64,000 nucleotides of DNA, from contig OX328123.1 of assembly GCA_946811695.1 (NCBI GenBank), positions 147,123,837-147,187,836 on the forward strand, written 5' to 3'. Source of the DNA: Gonocerus acuteangulatus (Eukaryota; Arthropoda; Insecta; Hemiptera; Coreidae). The position numbers and the translations under genes were made by a program. Of this stretch, positions 30,721 through 43,196 are shown piece by piece. Position 1 is the stretch's first letter; each line of letters begins with the position of its first letter. The notes beneath the pieces were generated by a model. It was not told the origin of the DNA. It made no database searches and saw only the letters and a program-made list of their open reading frames with translations.

Positions 30721-31769
30721 AGGAGCGCTATAGACACTCTAATAAGAAAGAAGTGAAAAAATCGCTCTATCGGAAAAAACTAAATCGCTCTATCGGATGA
30801 TGGGGTAATACTTTGTACTATGCTTGAATAGAATTCTCCCGCCAAACGTAGGTTGGGATAGCTACCACTAGGAGCGCTATAGACACTCCAATAAGAAAGA
30901 AGTGCAAAAATCGCTCTATCGGAAAAAAACTAAATCGCTCTATCGGATGATGGGGTAATACTTTGTACTATGCTTGAATAGAATTCTCCCGCCAAACGTA
31001 GGTTGGGATAGCTACCACTAGGAGCGCTGTAGACACTCTAATAAGAAAGAAGTGCAAAAATCGCTCTATCGGAAAAAACTAAATCGCTCTATCGGATGAT
31101 GGGGTAATACTTTGTACTATGCTTGAATAGAATTCTCCCGCCAAACGTAGGTTGGGATAGCTACCACTAGGAGCGCTATAGACACTCTAATAAGAAAGAA
31201 GTGCAAAAATCGCTCTATCGGAAAAAAACTAAATCACTCTATCGGATGATGGGGTAATACTTTGTACTATGCTTGAATAGAATTCTCCCGCCAAACGTAG
31301 GTTGGGATAGCTACCACTAAGAGCGCTGTAGACACTCTAATAAGAAAGAAGTGCAAAAATCGCTCTATCGGAAAAAACTAAATCGCTCTATCGGATGATG
31401 GGGTAATACTTTGTACTATGCTTGAATAGAATTCTCCCGCCAAACGTAGGTTGGGATAGCTACCACTAAGAGCGCTGTAGACACTCTAATAAGAAAGAAG
31501 TGCAAAAATCGCTCTATCGGAAAAAACTAAATCGCTCTATCGGATAATGGGGTAATACTTTGTACTATGCTTGAATAGAATTCTCCCGCCAAACGTAGGT
31601 TGGGATAGCTACCACTAGGAGCGCTCTAGACACTCTAATAAGAAAGAAGTGCAACAATCGCTCTATCGGAAAAAACTAAATCGCTCTATCGGATGATGAG
31701 GTAATACTTTGTACTATGCTTGAATAGAATTCTCCCGCCAAACGTAGGTTGGGATAGCTACCACTAGGA
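30721..31769. repeat. 149-bp satellite, 7 copies
   Basis: The mark 'aggagcgct' (or 'aagagcgct') recurs at 30721, 30870, 31020, 31169, 31319, 31468, 31617 and 31766, spacing 149-150. Units differ by only a few bases. Each unit ('..tcgctctatcgga..', 'ccgccaaacgtaggtt') is the reverse complement of an R2 module at 580-730 and 44240-44400, so the array looks like a local amplification of R2. Confidence 0.93.
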
Positions 31770-32475
31770 GCGCCTCTGTTAGCACTTTCCTCCGAAGGAA
31801 ATTAGCTATTGAGGTTGCACTCATGACCCACAATACCAATTCGCCACTACCAGCCGTGATTTTTGTTATATTTCGACGAAACTCGGTATTCGTAGTGGTA
31901 ATCTACAGGCAAAAATGTGTTGTAAAAATAAACGAAATCGGTTCATTTGGAGGGGGGGCGGGTTTACTCCGGACCCAAATTACTAATATACTCATACCGG
32001 TCGTAGTTTCCGCTGTATTGTGACGAAACGCGGTATACGTCGTGTGTATCTCATGGCAAAGAAGTGTTGTAAAAATGAGCTGAATCGCTCAATCGGAAAG
32101 GGGGTTTACTTTGTAATATATTTCAATAGAATTAGCTTGCCAGACGTAGGTTCGCAAGGCCGCCGCAAGGAGCGCTTTCTACCATTAAAGGGACTGTATC
32201 CTGTTCCTGTGTCAGATCAAAATACGAAAATATGAAGTTTTTTTGTATTTATTAAGTAATGTAGTCGGTACCAGGTGTAAACATAACTCTGGAATCTAAG
32301 TAATTACAAAATTAATAATTGAACAGTTACTCATTACAAAATTAAAAGAGAACTATTCATGTTTTTATTTTATTTATGTAGAATATTTTAAGCAAATTGT
32401 TCTGGAAGCCAGTCTAAACTAACAAAATTCTGAGGAAAGTGCTTAGTTATGCAGCTCCTGCGTGACGGTTTTTTT
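31770..32475 (-). repeat. R2 copy with both end motifs
   Basis: Starts with 'ttagcactttcctccgaa' and ends with 'ttctgaggaaagtgctta': inverted ends like those of the R2 copy at 44.0-45.2 kb. The interior holds R2 modules. Confidence 0.6.
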
Positions 32476-32758
32476 ATATGACTTTATATGGGTTATAGAG
32501 TTCTGATTTCTACCGCTAGGAGGCGCTCCATTCCGTTCCTTTTATTATTCATCAAGATCAAAAGACGAAAATGTGAAGCTTTTGTGTATTTATTAAGTAT
32601 TTAAGTGTTTTTTTTTTGTATTTATTAAGTAGAATAGCACCACGCAAACAAAAAATCTGGAAGGAAATTAATTACAAAATTAATAATTAAAAGAGTTGCT
32701 CACTACAAATGTAAATGAGGAGAAATATTCATGTTTAGATTTTATTTATAAACGCTAT

Positions 32759-32941
32759 TTTTTTTTTTTTTTTTTTTACGGCGCGTCTACTTCTAGGTCA
32801 TTAGCGCCGACATCCAGGGTGCAGCGAGTAATTTTACCAGCGAGCCTTGAGATGAGAAAATTCCTGCCGGAGGTGGGAATTGAACCCACCATCTCCCGCT
32901 TATGAATCCAGCGCGCTAGCCACTAGACTACGGGAGACCCC
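32759..32941 (-). mobile_element. SINE family A
   Basis: The minus strand reads a tRNA-like head (gtctcccgtagtctagtggc, with gggttcaattccc as B box), a body with 'attactcgctgcaccctgg' and 'cggcgctaatgacct', and a poly(A). A perfect 12-bp target duplication TATAAACGCTAT at 32747-32758 and 32942-32953. Confidence 0.93.
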
Positions 32942-33001
32942 TATAAACGCTATTATAAGCTATTAAAAGCGAATTATTCAGGAATGCACTCGACTCAACC
33001 C

Positions 33002-33816
33002 AATTTTTGAGGAAAGTGCTTATTTATACGGCCGCTGCATGACGGACTTCATATTTTATAATTACTTTTAGAAGTACGATGAATTTGTCAGTAAACTGAG
33101 TAAGAACCTTTTCTTGTTTGTAATGGAGCGTTTAATGCAGACATCAAAGAGGTGAGGTAAGTAATTTCTGGTAGAGTCAGTTTTCTTTGCATTGCGGCGC
33201 CTAAAATCTTAATTTTATTCAAAATTTTATTGAAGTGGGCGAATGAATTTTCTCAGAATATTAACTACATCTATTTAGAAATGACACTAGTGGTATTAAC
33301 GGAAACAGCTAAGAATACGCAGTATTTACGAGTCGGACTTTTTTTTCTTGACATGTTTTTGAAAGATAACAGATTTTTTCAGTTTGGTATTTTCGTGTTG
33401 CCAAAAAGATACAAACTGTTTTACCAATGATCATCGCCTATTTGACCTCGGCCACTACTTCATTCCCTGTTAATCCATGTTCCTGTATTAAGATTTAGGA
33501 CCTGTTTGTGAGTTTGCTAAGTGGACCAATCCACTTCTAGAGAATTAGAAGTCAATCTGTTGAAGTTATGTGCGGGAATCAGGCGACCGCTGTCTTACTT
33601 CTGATTACAAAGCTCTCAAATTGATTTATAGGTTATCATCTCTTTATGCTTTCCTTTCTCCTTAGTTCTCTCCAAGGTTGGAGAGCCGCCGTTCTGGGCG
33701 TTCCGAAGTCGGAAGAAGGGTGATAAACACATCATAATTTGATTACAAATCCCTTGTATCTAATCAATAGGACGGAATTTCAAAACAATTATTGATACAA
33801 TTTTATCACAATATAA
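33002..33816. other. Spacer with two R1/R2 end motifs
   Basis: End motifs near 33005 and 33299. The rest (33440-33816) shows no gene or repeat that I recognise. Confidence 0.4.
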
Positions 33817-34178
33817 TCAGGTTGTACCGTATGAAATGTCAGTTTTGTTTACTTTGCGATTTAATCCTTTCCCTTTTTTATTTCATTTTTTACAAACATC
33901 ATTGTTATTTATATAGAATTAAAGCTCTTTTATTCCTATTATTTAATCAGTAACTTGCGTACTGTGTTGTGAGAACGGTCCTCTGAGAAAAAAATAAAAC
34001 TTAAATTATGACTTCAACGGAAATCCGTATTATTTTTCGTTATGAATTTAAGCTCCGTCATAGAGCTGCTGTGGTATGAACATTAACACGGCGTTCGGGG
34101 AGGGAACGGTGAATGAACGAACTGTTTACCGGTGGTTTCGGCAAGTCCAAAACTTACATTTCATACGGTACAGCCTGA
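33817..34178 (+). mobile_element. mariner deletion derivative, second copy (362 bp)
   Basis: Same TIR (tcaggttgtaccgtatgaaa; right end ttcatacggtacagcctga) and same 5' UTR as 7448-7973. It keeps only the first ~35 transposase codons, with frameshifts, fused to the right TIR. TA follows at 34179-34180; the left TA is one base off (ta-a-tcagg). Confidence 0.85.
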
Positions 34179-34180
34179 TA

Positions 34181-34577
34181 GGTTTGATGGCAAACCTTCC
34201 TTGCAATAGCCCGTTCAGATAGACGGAAGTGTACACTTGGGCATGGCTGAAATTAAGGGAGTGGTTTCCGTTTTGTTTTGCCATTAGAAAATCCATTAAA
34301 TGCACTCACATTTACACGAAACACTATGAAAAGTGATTATGTCTCGTTTAGGAGTAGCGAAGGCTTTGAAAGGTCAATCAAGGAAGATTGTGTTTCATGT
34401 TCAAGGATGTGTATCGATTTTTAAATTTTCTTTTTGTTTACAAATTTTAAGTTAAAAAAAAAAAGTTGCTACTAGGCACCAAAACTTACCATAAACATTT
34501 TTGGATTTTTTAAAAAATGTTTAGGTCTCCCGCATAAGGCCTAAAGTTTGAAATATTTACTAAAAATGTTAATTTAA

Positions 34578-34639
<62 letters not shown>

Positions 34640-35288
34640 ATGTAGGATGCAAATTTATTTGGGCGAGTAACTGCGAGGTTTTTACTCCCTAGAATTTATT
34701 TACGTCTGTTTTACATTTGTCGACAAGGAGAGTCTATATTATTGGTTTATTCTTTTTTATTACTTTTTATATTTTCACTTTATATTATTTATTTATGATA
34801 GTTTACAGCAGTTTATATATGAGGATTATTCAAATAGTTTAAACATTATTTTCCCTTGGCGATATAATTGAGGCGGCCAGATTTTTTACATTTTTTTTCT
34901 TCTTCGAACGACTAATGGAATAAAGAGGAAATTAATGCTACCAAAATTAAATTTTGAATTTCAAAATTTAATGTCAAAATTATTAGTTTTATAGACCCAA
35001 AATCATTACCGTCCGCTGTCCCTGGAAACATTTATTACACTTTACTATTTTTTTTAGGGGGGGAGGATATTATATTTTTTGCTCATTTGATGTTTCATTT
35101 TAAAATAATAATATTTAAGGTGAATGCATATAAATTTAAATAAATTTTTAAAAAATTCTAGTTTCGTAATAGTGCCTTTAAAGTTGCCCCTCAGTTTTGA
35201 CATCATTACCGTCCGCCTTTTTGAATTAACGAGAAAACCTATCAGGATGGAGCAAGTTGTTTCCAAATGTGGAAGTATATATATGTAA

Positions 35289-35289
<1 letters not shown>
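34181..35289. other. AT-rich spacer with (TA)n at 34576-34636
   Basis: No gene recognised. 'cattaccgtccgc' occurs twice (about 35005 and 35204). The TA tract is ~58 bp. Confidence 0.4.

Positions 35290-35372
<83 letters not shown>
35290..35372. repeat. (TA)n microsatellite
   Basis: About 80 bp of TA with two GTA breaks, ending at the SINE-B head. Confidence 0.95.
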
Positions 35373-35630
35373 GGGGCGAGGTTAGCTCAGTGGTAGAGCA
35401 CTGTACTGATAAGCTGGAGGCCTGAGTTCAAATCCCGAGCAAGCTACTAAAGATTTTTTCTTCTACTGTCTTCGTTCACCGGTTGAATTCGGCCTCCCTG
35501 ACCGTCCCTAGGCCAACCCAGCCTTTAATTAATTTAATAATGGGTACCATTTTATCATCCCACGGCTCGCTGGTAAAATTCCTCGCTGCACCCTGGATGT
35601 CGGCGCTAATGACCTAGATGTAGATGCGCC

Positions 35631-35698
<68 letters not shown>

Positions 35699-35830
35699 GT
35701 ACCTTGGTTGGTGCTAATGACTCTAGTAGTCGAAGCAGGCAAGGGGAAAATCAGTCGGCCGGAGCATAGTACTGACCGCACTATCTCCCTAGTGTGCCGT
35801 ATGGTCATGAATCAGATACCTCTATAGTAT
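35373..35830 (+). mobile_element. SINE family B, carrying a nested SINE A
   Basis: A good tRNA-like head (ggttagctcagtggtagagc, gagttcaaatccc; GAT at the anticodon position). The body shares 'gtcttcgttca', 'aatgggtacc' and 'ctagtgtgccgt' with 13100-13387. The body is split at 35549-35693 by a SINE A piece. Confidence 0.8.
35549..35693 (+). mobile_element. 5'-truncated SINE A nested in SINE B
   Basis: Lacks the tRNA head. Keeps 'ttcctcgctgcaccctgg', 'cggcgctaatgacct' and a poly(A) of ~60. Target duplication AATGGGTACC (10 bp) at 35539-35548 and 35694-35703. Confidence 0.92.
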
Positions 35831-35839
35831 CTTTTTTTA

Positions 35840-36840
35840 TATATATATACCTAATGGGTGTTTCCAAATATCGTCTTGGGGACACAAATTTTTAAATTTG
35901 AACGTTCATTTATCATTGAAAACGAATTTTAACCTGTACTGGTTAAACTCTTGTTACTGGTAACCTATAGATAACGGGTTATCTCTAGGTTATTTGTTTG
36001 TTGACTTTTCGTGTTTCAAAAAAGGCTACAGCCTCCAAATCTTAACCGATTTCAATGACTATTTTTTTTCTTTTTTTTTTAAATAAAAGGCAATAAAATG
36101 CATAACAACTTTGTCTGGCCGAATTTTAGTTTTTTGTTTCCACTCTTTAATTAATTACGTGTAAATAAGCCACTAACTTTTACAATCAAACATAAAATAA
36201 TATTTTATTTTCCATGTAACTTAATATCAGCACTGGTATCGTTGAAATTAAACATTCAAACCCTGATTAGACTTGGGAAAAATCAAAATCTATTTTCAAA
36301 TTATTCAAAAATCATATTTCCATTAATCCCATTGTTGAATTATGATAAATTTACGTTTTGAAGATGTCAGTCTGATTTTTCCAAGTCAACTCAGGTTTTT
36401 GAATGTTCAATTTCAACGATGCCATTGCTGATATTAAGTTAGACGAAAAATAAAACATTATTTTATGTTCAATTATTTACACGTAATTTAATAAACAGGA
36501 GAAACAAAACTCCGGTCAGGCAAAGTTGTTATAAATTGTATTGGTTTTCATTTTTAAAGAAATTCGTTGAAATTGAATGAGATTTGGAGACAGTAGCCTT
36601 TTTTGAAACACGAAAAGTCGTTTGGCCCCACTAGGCGCCCCAATGTCAAGAAACATTATACTTTGATCAATTGATGACTAACTTATTGTATGACGGGAAC
36701 CGTGATATAATAAATCGCACAAAATTATATAGTAGCATTAATTTTGATGATACATTATTTAACGGAATAAAATAACTACTTATCTGCCGTGACGAAGCAC
36801 AGGTATTCATCAGGTAGTGTCATATAAAAACACAATTGTT
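35840..36840 (+). repeat. Repeat family H, copy 1 (carries a foldback)
   Basis: 35850-36009 and 36630-36840 match, in reverse, 60071-60275 and 59190-59333 ('cctatagataacgggttatct', 'caatgtcaagaaa', 'attaattttgatgatacatt', 'cttatctgccgt'). The block between is absent from the other copy. Confidence 0.7.
36010..36628. mobile_element. Foldback element, ~620 bp
   Basis: Arms 'gacttttcgtgtttcaaaaa' and its complement at 36602-36626 extend with moderate identity to the centre near 36320 (arms ~290 bp). Its absence from the H copy at 60 kb shows that it inserted into H. No ORF. Confidence 0.78.
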
Positions 36841-36989
36841 AAGAAAATTAATTTTATTTACGAAAATAAATAATAAATAAACACGATATAAGTATCCTCA
36901 GATAGAACAACGGTGACCGTGTCTTATCAATGAGGTCACAAAGAAAAATGGAACTTTGTTTCATTTCATGAACCACTGCGGCGTAGTGA

Positions 36990-37690
36990 GTGCCCATCTG
37001 TTACCCTTAACGAATCCCTCATTCCCAAATCCGATGTTGTTCGATACCTAGGCTTCCACCTCGACAAGAGACTTACTTCGACACACACACAAAAGCAAAA
37101 CGACAAGAACTAAACAGACGCTACGGCCTACTTAGACGACTAATAGGTCCCAAGTCAAAACTCAGTACTGAAAACAAACTAACAACCTACAAAACTATTA
37201 TTAAACCGATTTGGACATACGGCATTGAACTAAGGGGTACAGCGAAACCTTCCAACATGAACCGAATCCAAACCTTCCAGTCCAAAGTCCTTCGCCGGAT
37301 CCTGAATGCTCCCTTCTACGTCAACAATAATATCATCCACCGAGACCTCGAAATTCCCTTTGTCGCTGAATTAGCTAAAACCCGCTTCTCCATTTTTCAT
37401 TCCAAGCTATCCTTTCATCCCAATCCCCTTGCCCAATCCCTTTCCACAGATGCGATCCCTTCCAATCCTCCGAGACGCTTGAAAAGAAAGTGGCCTACAG
37501 ACCAACTGTAATACTTAAATAAAATATTTATAATTCCTCAGGAGTGTCAGCCATGGCTGCCTTCTCCCCTCTATTCTTCCTTGTGCTAGTTTATGAGATA
37601 TATATTTACTTATTGTATTATATGTAAACATATGTATACAGATTGTAAATATTCAATAACAAAAAAAAAAAAAACAAAAAAAAAAAAAAT
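36990..37690 (+). mobile_element. Jockey-like LINE 3' end, second family
   Basis: Frame pieces NESLIPKSDVVRYLGFHLDK, then a frameshift, then LRRLIGPKSKLSTENKLTTY, then IIKPIWTYGIELRGTAKPSN and FQSKVLRRILNAPFYVNNN: the thumb region after the RT of Jockey-type LINEs. Stop at 37509-37511, short 3' UTR, A-rich tail at 37662-37690. 5'-truncated. Confidence 0.85.
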
Positions 37691-37719
37691 AATAATTCAT
37701 GAACACCACCGAAAACGCC

Positions 37720-37720
37720 G

Positions 37721-37797
<77 letters not shown>
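37720..37797. repeat. (GT)n microsatellite
   Basis: About 38 GT units; the only long GT tract in the window. Confidence 0.95.
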
Positions 37798-37799
<2 letters not shown>

Positions 37800-38475
37800 T
37801 ATTGGTGTAATTTCTCTCCGTAAGATTTCGTTTTATTTTTTCTTAAGTTGATGATTATTTTTTTCGTCTTGTAATAAATACACAATTATTATGCCGTCAC
37901 CCTAAAAGAGAACGGAGCATGTTTCCATAATACTCGGATAAGACGTTTATTCAGCTATCAAGCCCCCCTACATGTCGGGGGAGATAGTACGTACCGAAAT
38001 CTTGGCCTTTATTTCCTATGCGAAAGAGCTTACAGGCTGACGGTATCAAGCCTTCACATAGCACGGCGAAATGCAAATGCACTGTTGGACTGCACAACAC
38101 ATGCATATTGATGGCAGACTGCTTGAGGGACAGCGAGTTGAGTCACGCCTAGCTCTGGGAGGTCTTGGTGGATCTTATCTCTAGGTTACAGGTCCGAGCA
38201 CTTCTGGGTCCAGGAGCATTCGCACGAACTAGAACTAACATCGGAGGCAAGGGTTCTTTATCTCAGCTCTTGCGACCGTATTTTTTCCTTAAATGAAAGT
38301 GTGATATATCAGCAGAGTAGAGCGTACAGAGAAAAAGAGGAAGGAACTTTATTAAAGAGAATTATCTTGAGTGTTTTTCTTCAAGGGAATCAAAATTTGG
38401 TACATTCATAACGTGGCTTTGAGTCAGCATTCCAGAGGAAGCCTTATTTGTGGTGTTCCTATTTCGTTTTTCTGA
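37800..38475. other. No recognisable gene
   Basis: Moderate GC at 37960-38270 but no protein motif. Confidence 0.35.
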
Positions 38476-38479
38476 GACC

Positions 38480-39679
38480 CGAATGAATAATTTATGAGGG
38501 TCATTTTCCGCGGAAAATGTTCCGTTTTGGAAAAAAAATGTTTTTCCGGAAAATTTTCCATTTACAAAAGGCAATTTTTTGGTAAATTTGTTCTAGGACA
38601 TACGTGAGCTAACCATATTCTGTTATATTGGCTAATTTCTGAACCATTTAAACAAAAAATACAGGTTATAATTCAACTTTTAATCCACATGAATAAAATT
38701 AAATGTGATTATGTTTTACCTAACAATTGACATATTGCTTATGAAATAACACATAAAAAGACAATTCGCCCTATTTCATAATAGAAGAGCACTCACAGAA
38801 AATGAATTGCTCATTTCTCTTAATATTTGATAAACGAGGTTGTAGCAGAAACCAGAAAGAAACTCCACCACTACGTACTAGCTGCAACAGTTTCAAGAAA
38901 ATTCGCCTCATGTAAACAACACTAGGCGGAATTGGAATTAAAAAAAAAATAAATAAATAAAAAAAATCATACTGCTCTTTGTCAGGAATAATGGTTAATC
39001 AGGAAAAAAAGGATTGTGTGGACTTCTACATTTTGTAGAAGTCCATGAAAGACAAAAAAATTACAGGTAAATGCAAATATTTTGATGCAAATACATTGAA
39101 AGATTAACACAAGGCAAAGCTCCTATCAGTTTCACAAAATGTTCATTTGATGATAATGTCATCCTTTCAAATTCTGCTTCTTCTTCTGTGCAGAGAGAGA
39201 AAAAAGTTATTTTTGAGAAAAAAAAGAAGTTTAGTTGCTCAACTATATTGGTTTACTTTCCACACAAAGTACTTATCAACCAGTAGGCAGAGGAACTAAA
39301 GTTCAAAAGTTAAATATATAAAAAAAAAACTATATATAAAATAATTAAAGAAAAACTAAAACTAAAAATATAGTGATGAAAATATTTGTAAAAATGTTTA
39401 AAAGATAAATTAATAATCAAATAAAATTGAAGGAACACACATTCTCGAATTCTTCATTTTATTTAATAAAATCGTTGTGTTCCACAGTTAGATGCTTGTA
39501 AAATTGCGATCAAAATCATATATTCTTAAATGTATAAAATTCGATCATTTGTTCTGATTTTCAACACATTTTAGCGCGATTCCTCCCTTGCTCCATAGGG
39601 AGGAAACCCGCTTATGAGGTTGACCGCAAGATGCAATCCACAAGTGCTGACTATAAAATGTCTCATTTCAGAACCCCTT

Positions 39680-39748
<69 letters not shown>

Positions 39749-41202
39749 GTATATGGACTGAATTTGATGAAATTTGGTACAAATATCTTTTTTCTAATTT
39801 AAAAGCTCAAGTTCGTTAACCGTTAGAATCCGTCACCAACACATGCGTTTTGGAGTGAAATTCGCATGGAAAAATTCACAACACGGACGTTTTAGAGGTT
39901 TTGTGCTTGCAGGTATTCGTTTAATAGGTTCTCTAATGTAGGAAAACAAATGAAACCATGTTTAAGGCGATATCTGTAACCGTTTTCGAGAAAAATGGAA
40001 ACATAATTTTTGTAACTCATTTTTGGTTTGGGTACTTAGAATTTTGAGAATCTGCTGAAATATTTTATACATGTTTGAAATTCAGCTATACTAAGGTGTT
40101 TAAAACTTTGTTACTAAAAAAAAAAGTTGAAGAAACTTGTTAGAAAAAAAAAATGTTAACATTAACATACATGAAAAGTTTTCGAATCTTCGTATGTTAT
40201 CCTTAACATGAAAACGGTTGGGAAATTATGGTAAATGAAACATAACCATTTTAAGGGTCACTACATTCTCTAGAAAAAAGTTTCTAAAGTAATTTTTGAT
40301 TGGGCGATGTCAATCGGAGAAAGAAATGCTTCGAAATTGTTTTTTTTGTTCATTTCAACGGGGTTTTGTCGCCGTTTACCTGTCGTTTTAATTGTATTTA
40401 ATAGCGCAAACGTAGAGAATGCGGGGTAGTCATTTCCGCTTAGAATAGTGTTAGTTTACAGTTGCGGTGCCTTAAACTTCCTCCTCTTTGAGATTCTATT
40501 CCTTTACAAATGCCAATAGGGATATGTACGGAACCGCCCTAAGATGACGCAGTTCCTTCGAGTTGGACTTTTTATGGTATTTCAGCTTTTTTATGGAATG
40601 AGTCAGTGTCATTAATACAAAAATTAATTTTATGTTTTTGTAGAGAAGAGAAGTATGCAGTTACATTAAAATATAGTTTGTTTCCATTTCGAATAGGTAT
40701 ATTCATACATCAATTTAGCAAATAAAATATTTAGTCCAATATTGTATTTTTTAATTAATTACTGAAATTTCTTTTTCTTTCCCTTCCTACTATAAATTAA
40801 ATTAGCGGACATTCCCCAAATTAATTAAATAAATTTTCCAATAGTCTTGGGCAGCATTCTTTATTCGTTTATTAACTAAAGCTTTTCTTTCTTCTTCTAA
40901 GATTTTTTAAAGAATTACTATTTTTTAACTTGTCAGCTATATACATGATTAAAATCTTATAAATCACATTTCTATGTTTTGTTCATTATAATTTTAGTTG
41001 GAAGGGGGGAAAATCAAAAGGGTATCCTATCCATAATATAATATAGTTAATAAAAATACTCCAGTGTTGCTTACTCATAGTCTCTAGCAATAAACGTTTA
41101 TTTTACAGCACCGTGAACATTTAGTGGCTCGGAAAATTTTCCAGAAAAGTTTCAGGAAAATTTTCCGATTCAAAATTTTCCGGAAAACCCACATCTCTAG
41201 CG
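38480..41202. mobile_element. Possible hAT-like relic with GGAAAATTTTCC ends
   Basis: 'ttttccgcggaaaatg' and 'ccggaaaattttcc' text at 38505-38570 is mirrored by 'ggaaaattttcc' runs at 41125-41185, ending cccacatctcta. In reverse this reads TAGAGATGTGGG, a hAT-like terminus. A short frame near 39062 (ITGKCKYFDANTLKD) could be BED-finger-like. No 8-bp duplication found. An R1 copy sits inside. Confidence 0.35.
39571..40575 (+). repeat. Dispersed repeat family R1, most complete copy
   Basis: Begins ttagcgcgattcctccc and ends ggaaccgccctaa plus the hairpin motif, so the ends are inverted (TTAGCGCGRTTCC / GGAACCGCSCTAA). Inside are a 5' hairpin (ttcctccc..agggaggaa), a (TA)n tract at 39682-39745, and the R1 body. 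No ORF; length ~1.0 kb. Target duplication not resolved. Confidence 0.65.
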
Positions 41203-42510
41203 TAGATAAATAAGAGGGAGTGATAACGGAGGTTATCTTCTCCCCACAAGCCTCTAGAGTGTCTGCAGTTCTCTCGTCCCTTTTCCAGCTCCAGTACTTC
41301 CTACTGCTGGTGGTTGAGGAATGGGGTACGGCTGTCCCTAGTCATCTCGCTTACCCGAGGAAACAAGGGGGCAGCTGGTGCAGACGCTCGTGATTTTTAT
41401 CTTGTCAATGTACGCATATTACAAAATTTAATTATTTTTCCGAATGTAATATCATTGAATAAATAAATAAATTATCAGATATATATAAAGGAAAAAAAAA
41501 AGATACATAAGAGGTGACTTTTTTTCTAACAAGATTCTGAGAATTGTATATGCGGAATCGATCGGAGCCTAGGGTTGCATGTTTTGTGGATCTGTTGAAG
41601 AAAGGTCGAAAATCTTTGAGAATGAGATAATAGAGAACAGAGAATACGGAGGGTGGAAAGGGTGAGATGGAAGGAGGGGCAGGCTTGATTTGTGACTCCA
41701 ACCCTAGGATGTATAATAATGGGAAGGCTTCCAAAATGGAAGAGGAATCAGTAAATCAACGACGCCAAGAACAAAAAGACCAAAGGGCGAGAGGCTATAA
41801 ACGTCAGCCATAGATTTCGAAAGAGGAGGGGGCCCCGCTGTCCGTCACCTCCCCCCCTTTGCTGTGTGACGTCGTATAACTCAAATACTATCAGAGCCTT
41901 ACCTTTGGCGGCCATATTCCCCCCGAGATAAGACTACCTTGTTTACGAGCCCCATGCCCCGAGTTCTATCTCTGATTAACTAGACTACCACCTCTTTTCT
42001 CTCTCCCAAGACCTGATATACGTTTGTCTTATCTCCATGGCTTTAGTGAGATCCAATATTTTCGAATTTTCACCATAAACTCCGCGGCTGGACCCGGCTT
42101 TAAAAGATTCCCATCCCTTTCCCCCACCATTGCCCAATAAAGTAGAGAATCTCAATTATCTCGGCCGACGTTTCCCGGATAAAGCCGACCATTGATATAA
42201 AGTCGAAAAATGGAACTTGGTCGGGCGGTTTTTAAACTACAGTCTGCCTCTCTCGATTCAGTGCCGATCATATCTCGCCTGCAAATACACTAACTCGTAG
42301 CATTTACGTCCTTCATCATAAGCAAATATTACTACGTTCATATACTGTGCTGGCCTATTCCGGAACAATCCGTAGAATATTTGCGTATTATATGCGTATA
42401 GACCGGGGCCTCCTGAATCAGGGCCGATCTTGTGCAGCAGTAACCATCCAGTTATGTCTGCCTAGTCGGACCCTCGCAACATGTGCAACTCAATCCCTTG
42501 ACATACATAT
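41203..42510. other. No recognisable gene
   Basis: Mixed GC with several short GC-rich patches (41220-41380, 41820-42120). No motif recognised in any frame. Confidence 0.35.
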
Positions 42511-42590
42511 ACAGTAGACTAGGCCTAATCCGGCGTCGTAGGAACCAGGGTACAGACGGATTAGAGAATTCAGGATATTTACCATTTTTC
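42511..42590 (+). repeat. pogo/Tigger-like terminus
   Basis: 'cagtagactaggcctaatcc' followed by 'gtaggaaccagggtacagac' and 'ggattagagaattc' resembles the outer end of pogo-type elements. No matching far end found. Confidence 0.35.
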
Positions 42591-42735
42591 ATATTGCAAA
42601 TTTAAGTAATGTACCGAATTATAAACTAAATTCAAAATATTTAAATTCTTGCTGGTATATGCATATATAAATTTCAACTATTACAAATATGTAGACTATT
42701 AAAACAAAATATTAAATTGCTAACTGAATCACATT

Positions 42736-43196
42736 ATACTATTTGCTGACTCATTAAGCGCACTTGAAGCACTTACAGACAGATATACGTCCCATCCACT
42801 ACTTACAGAAGTTCTTAATAAGTCACAGACTCTCAACAGAAACATCACAATAATGTACCAGGCCATGAACAAATTGGGAAAAGCTCCTTAGCAGATTATT
42901 ACGCTAAAAATGCAGTAAGGCATGTGACATGTGACCTTGAACTAATAACAGAAAAAGACCTGATGAAAACTATATAATCAACAATATTACAACAGTGGTA
43001 AAACTTGTGGGCGCAACTAACTGACAGTAAACTTCGATCGATTAAAAATACAGTCGAGGATTGGCCATCCAGTCACAGAGAAAACAGACGTGAAGAAATA
43101 GTTCTGGCTCGACTACGATTTGGACATACTCGACTAACGCACGAATACTCAATGAGAAGACGTAACAGACCAATATGTGACATATGCAACTATTAA
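42736..43196 (+). pseudogene. Jockey-like LINE RNase H/C-terminal part, interrupted
   Basis: SLSALEALTDRYTSHPLLTE (RNase H region), stops, then LTDSKLRSIKNTVEDWPSSH, REEIVLARLRFGHTRLTHEY, RPICDICNY. The frame stops exactly where the TTAA-flanked element begins and resumes after 45322 (LPYDM..., QYINAVLTYLRNKGLYDLI). Confidence 0.8.

Noticed and set aside
35373..35450. Functional tRNA gene
   Set aside because: A and B boxes are present but the acceptor stem does not close, a SINE body follows, and a second copy has the same body. It is a SINE head.
35624..35827. Lys-rich or Phe-rich ORFs at a poly(A) tract
   Set aside because: Produced by the SINE poly(A) tail.
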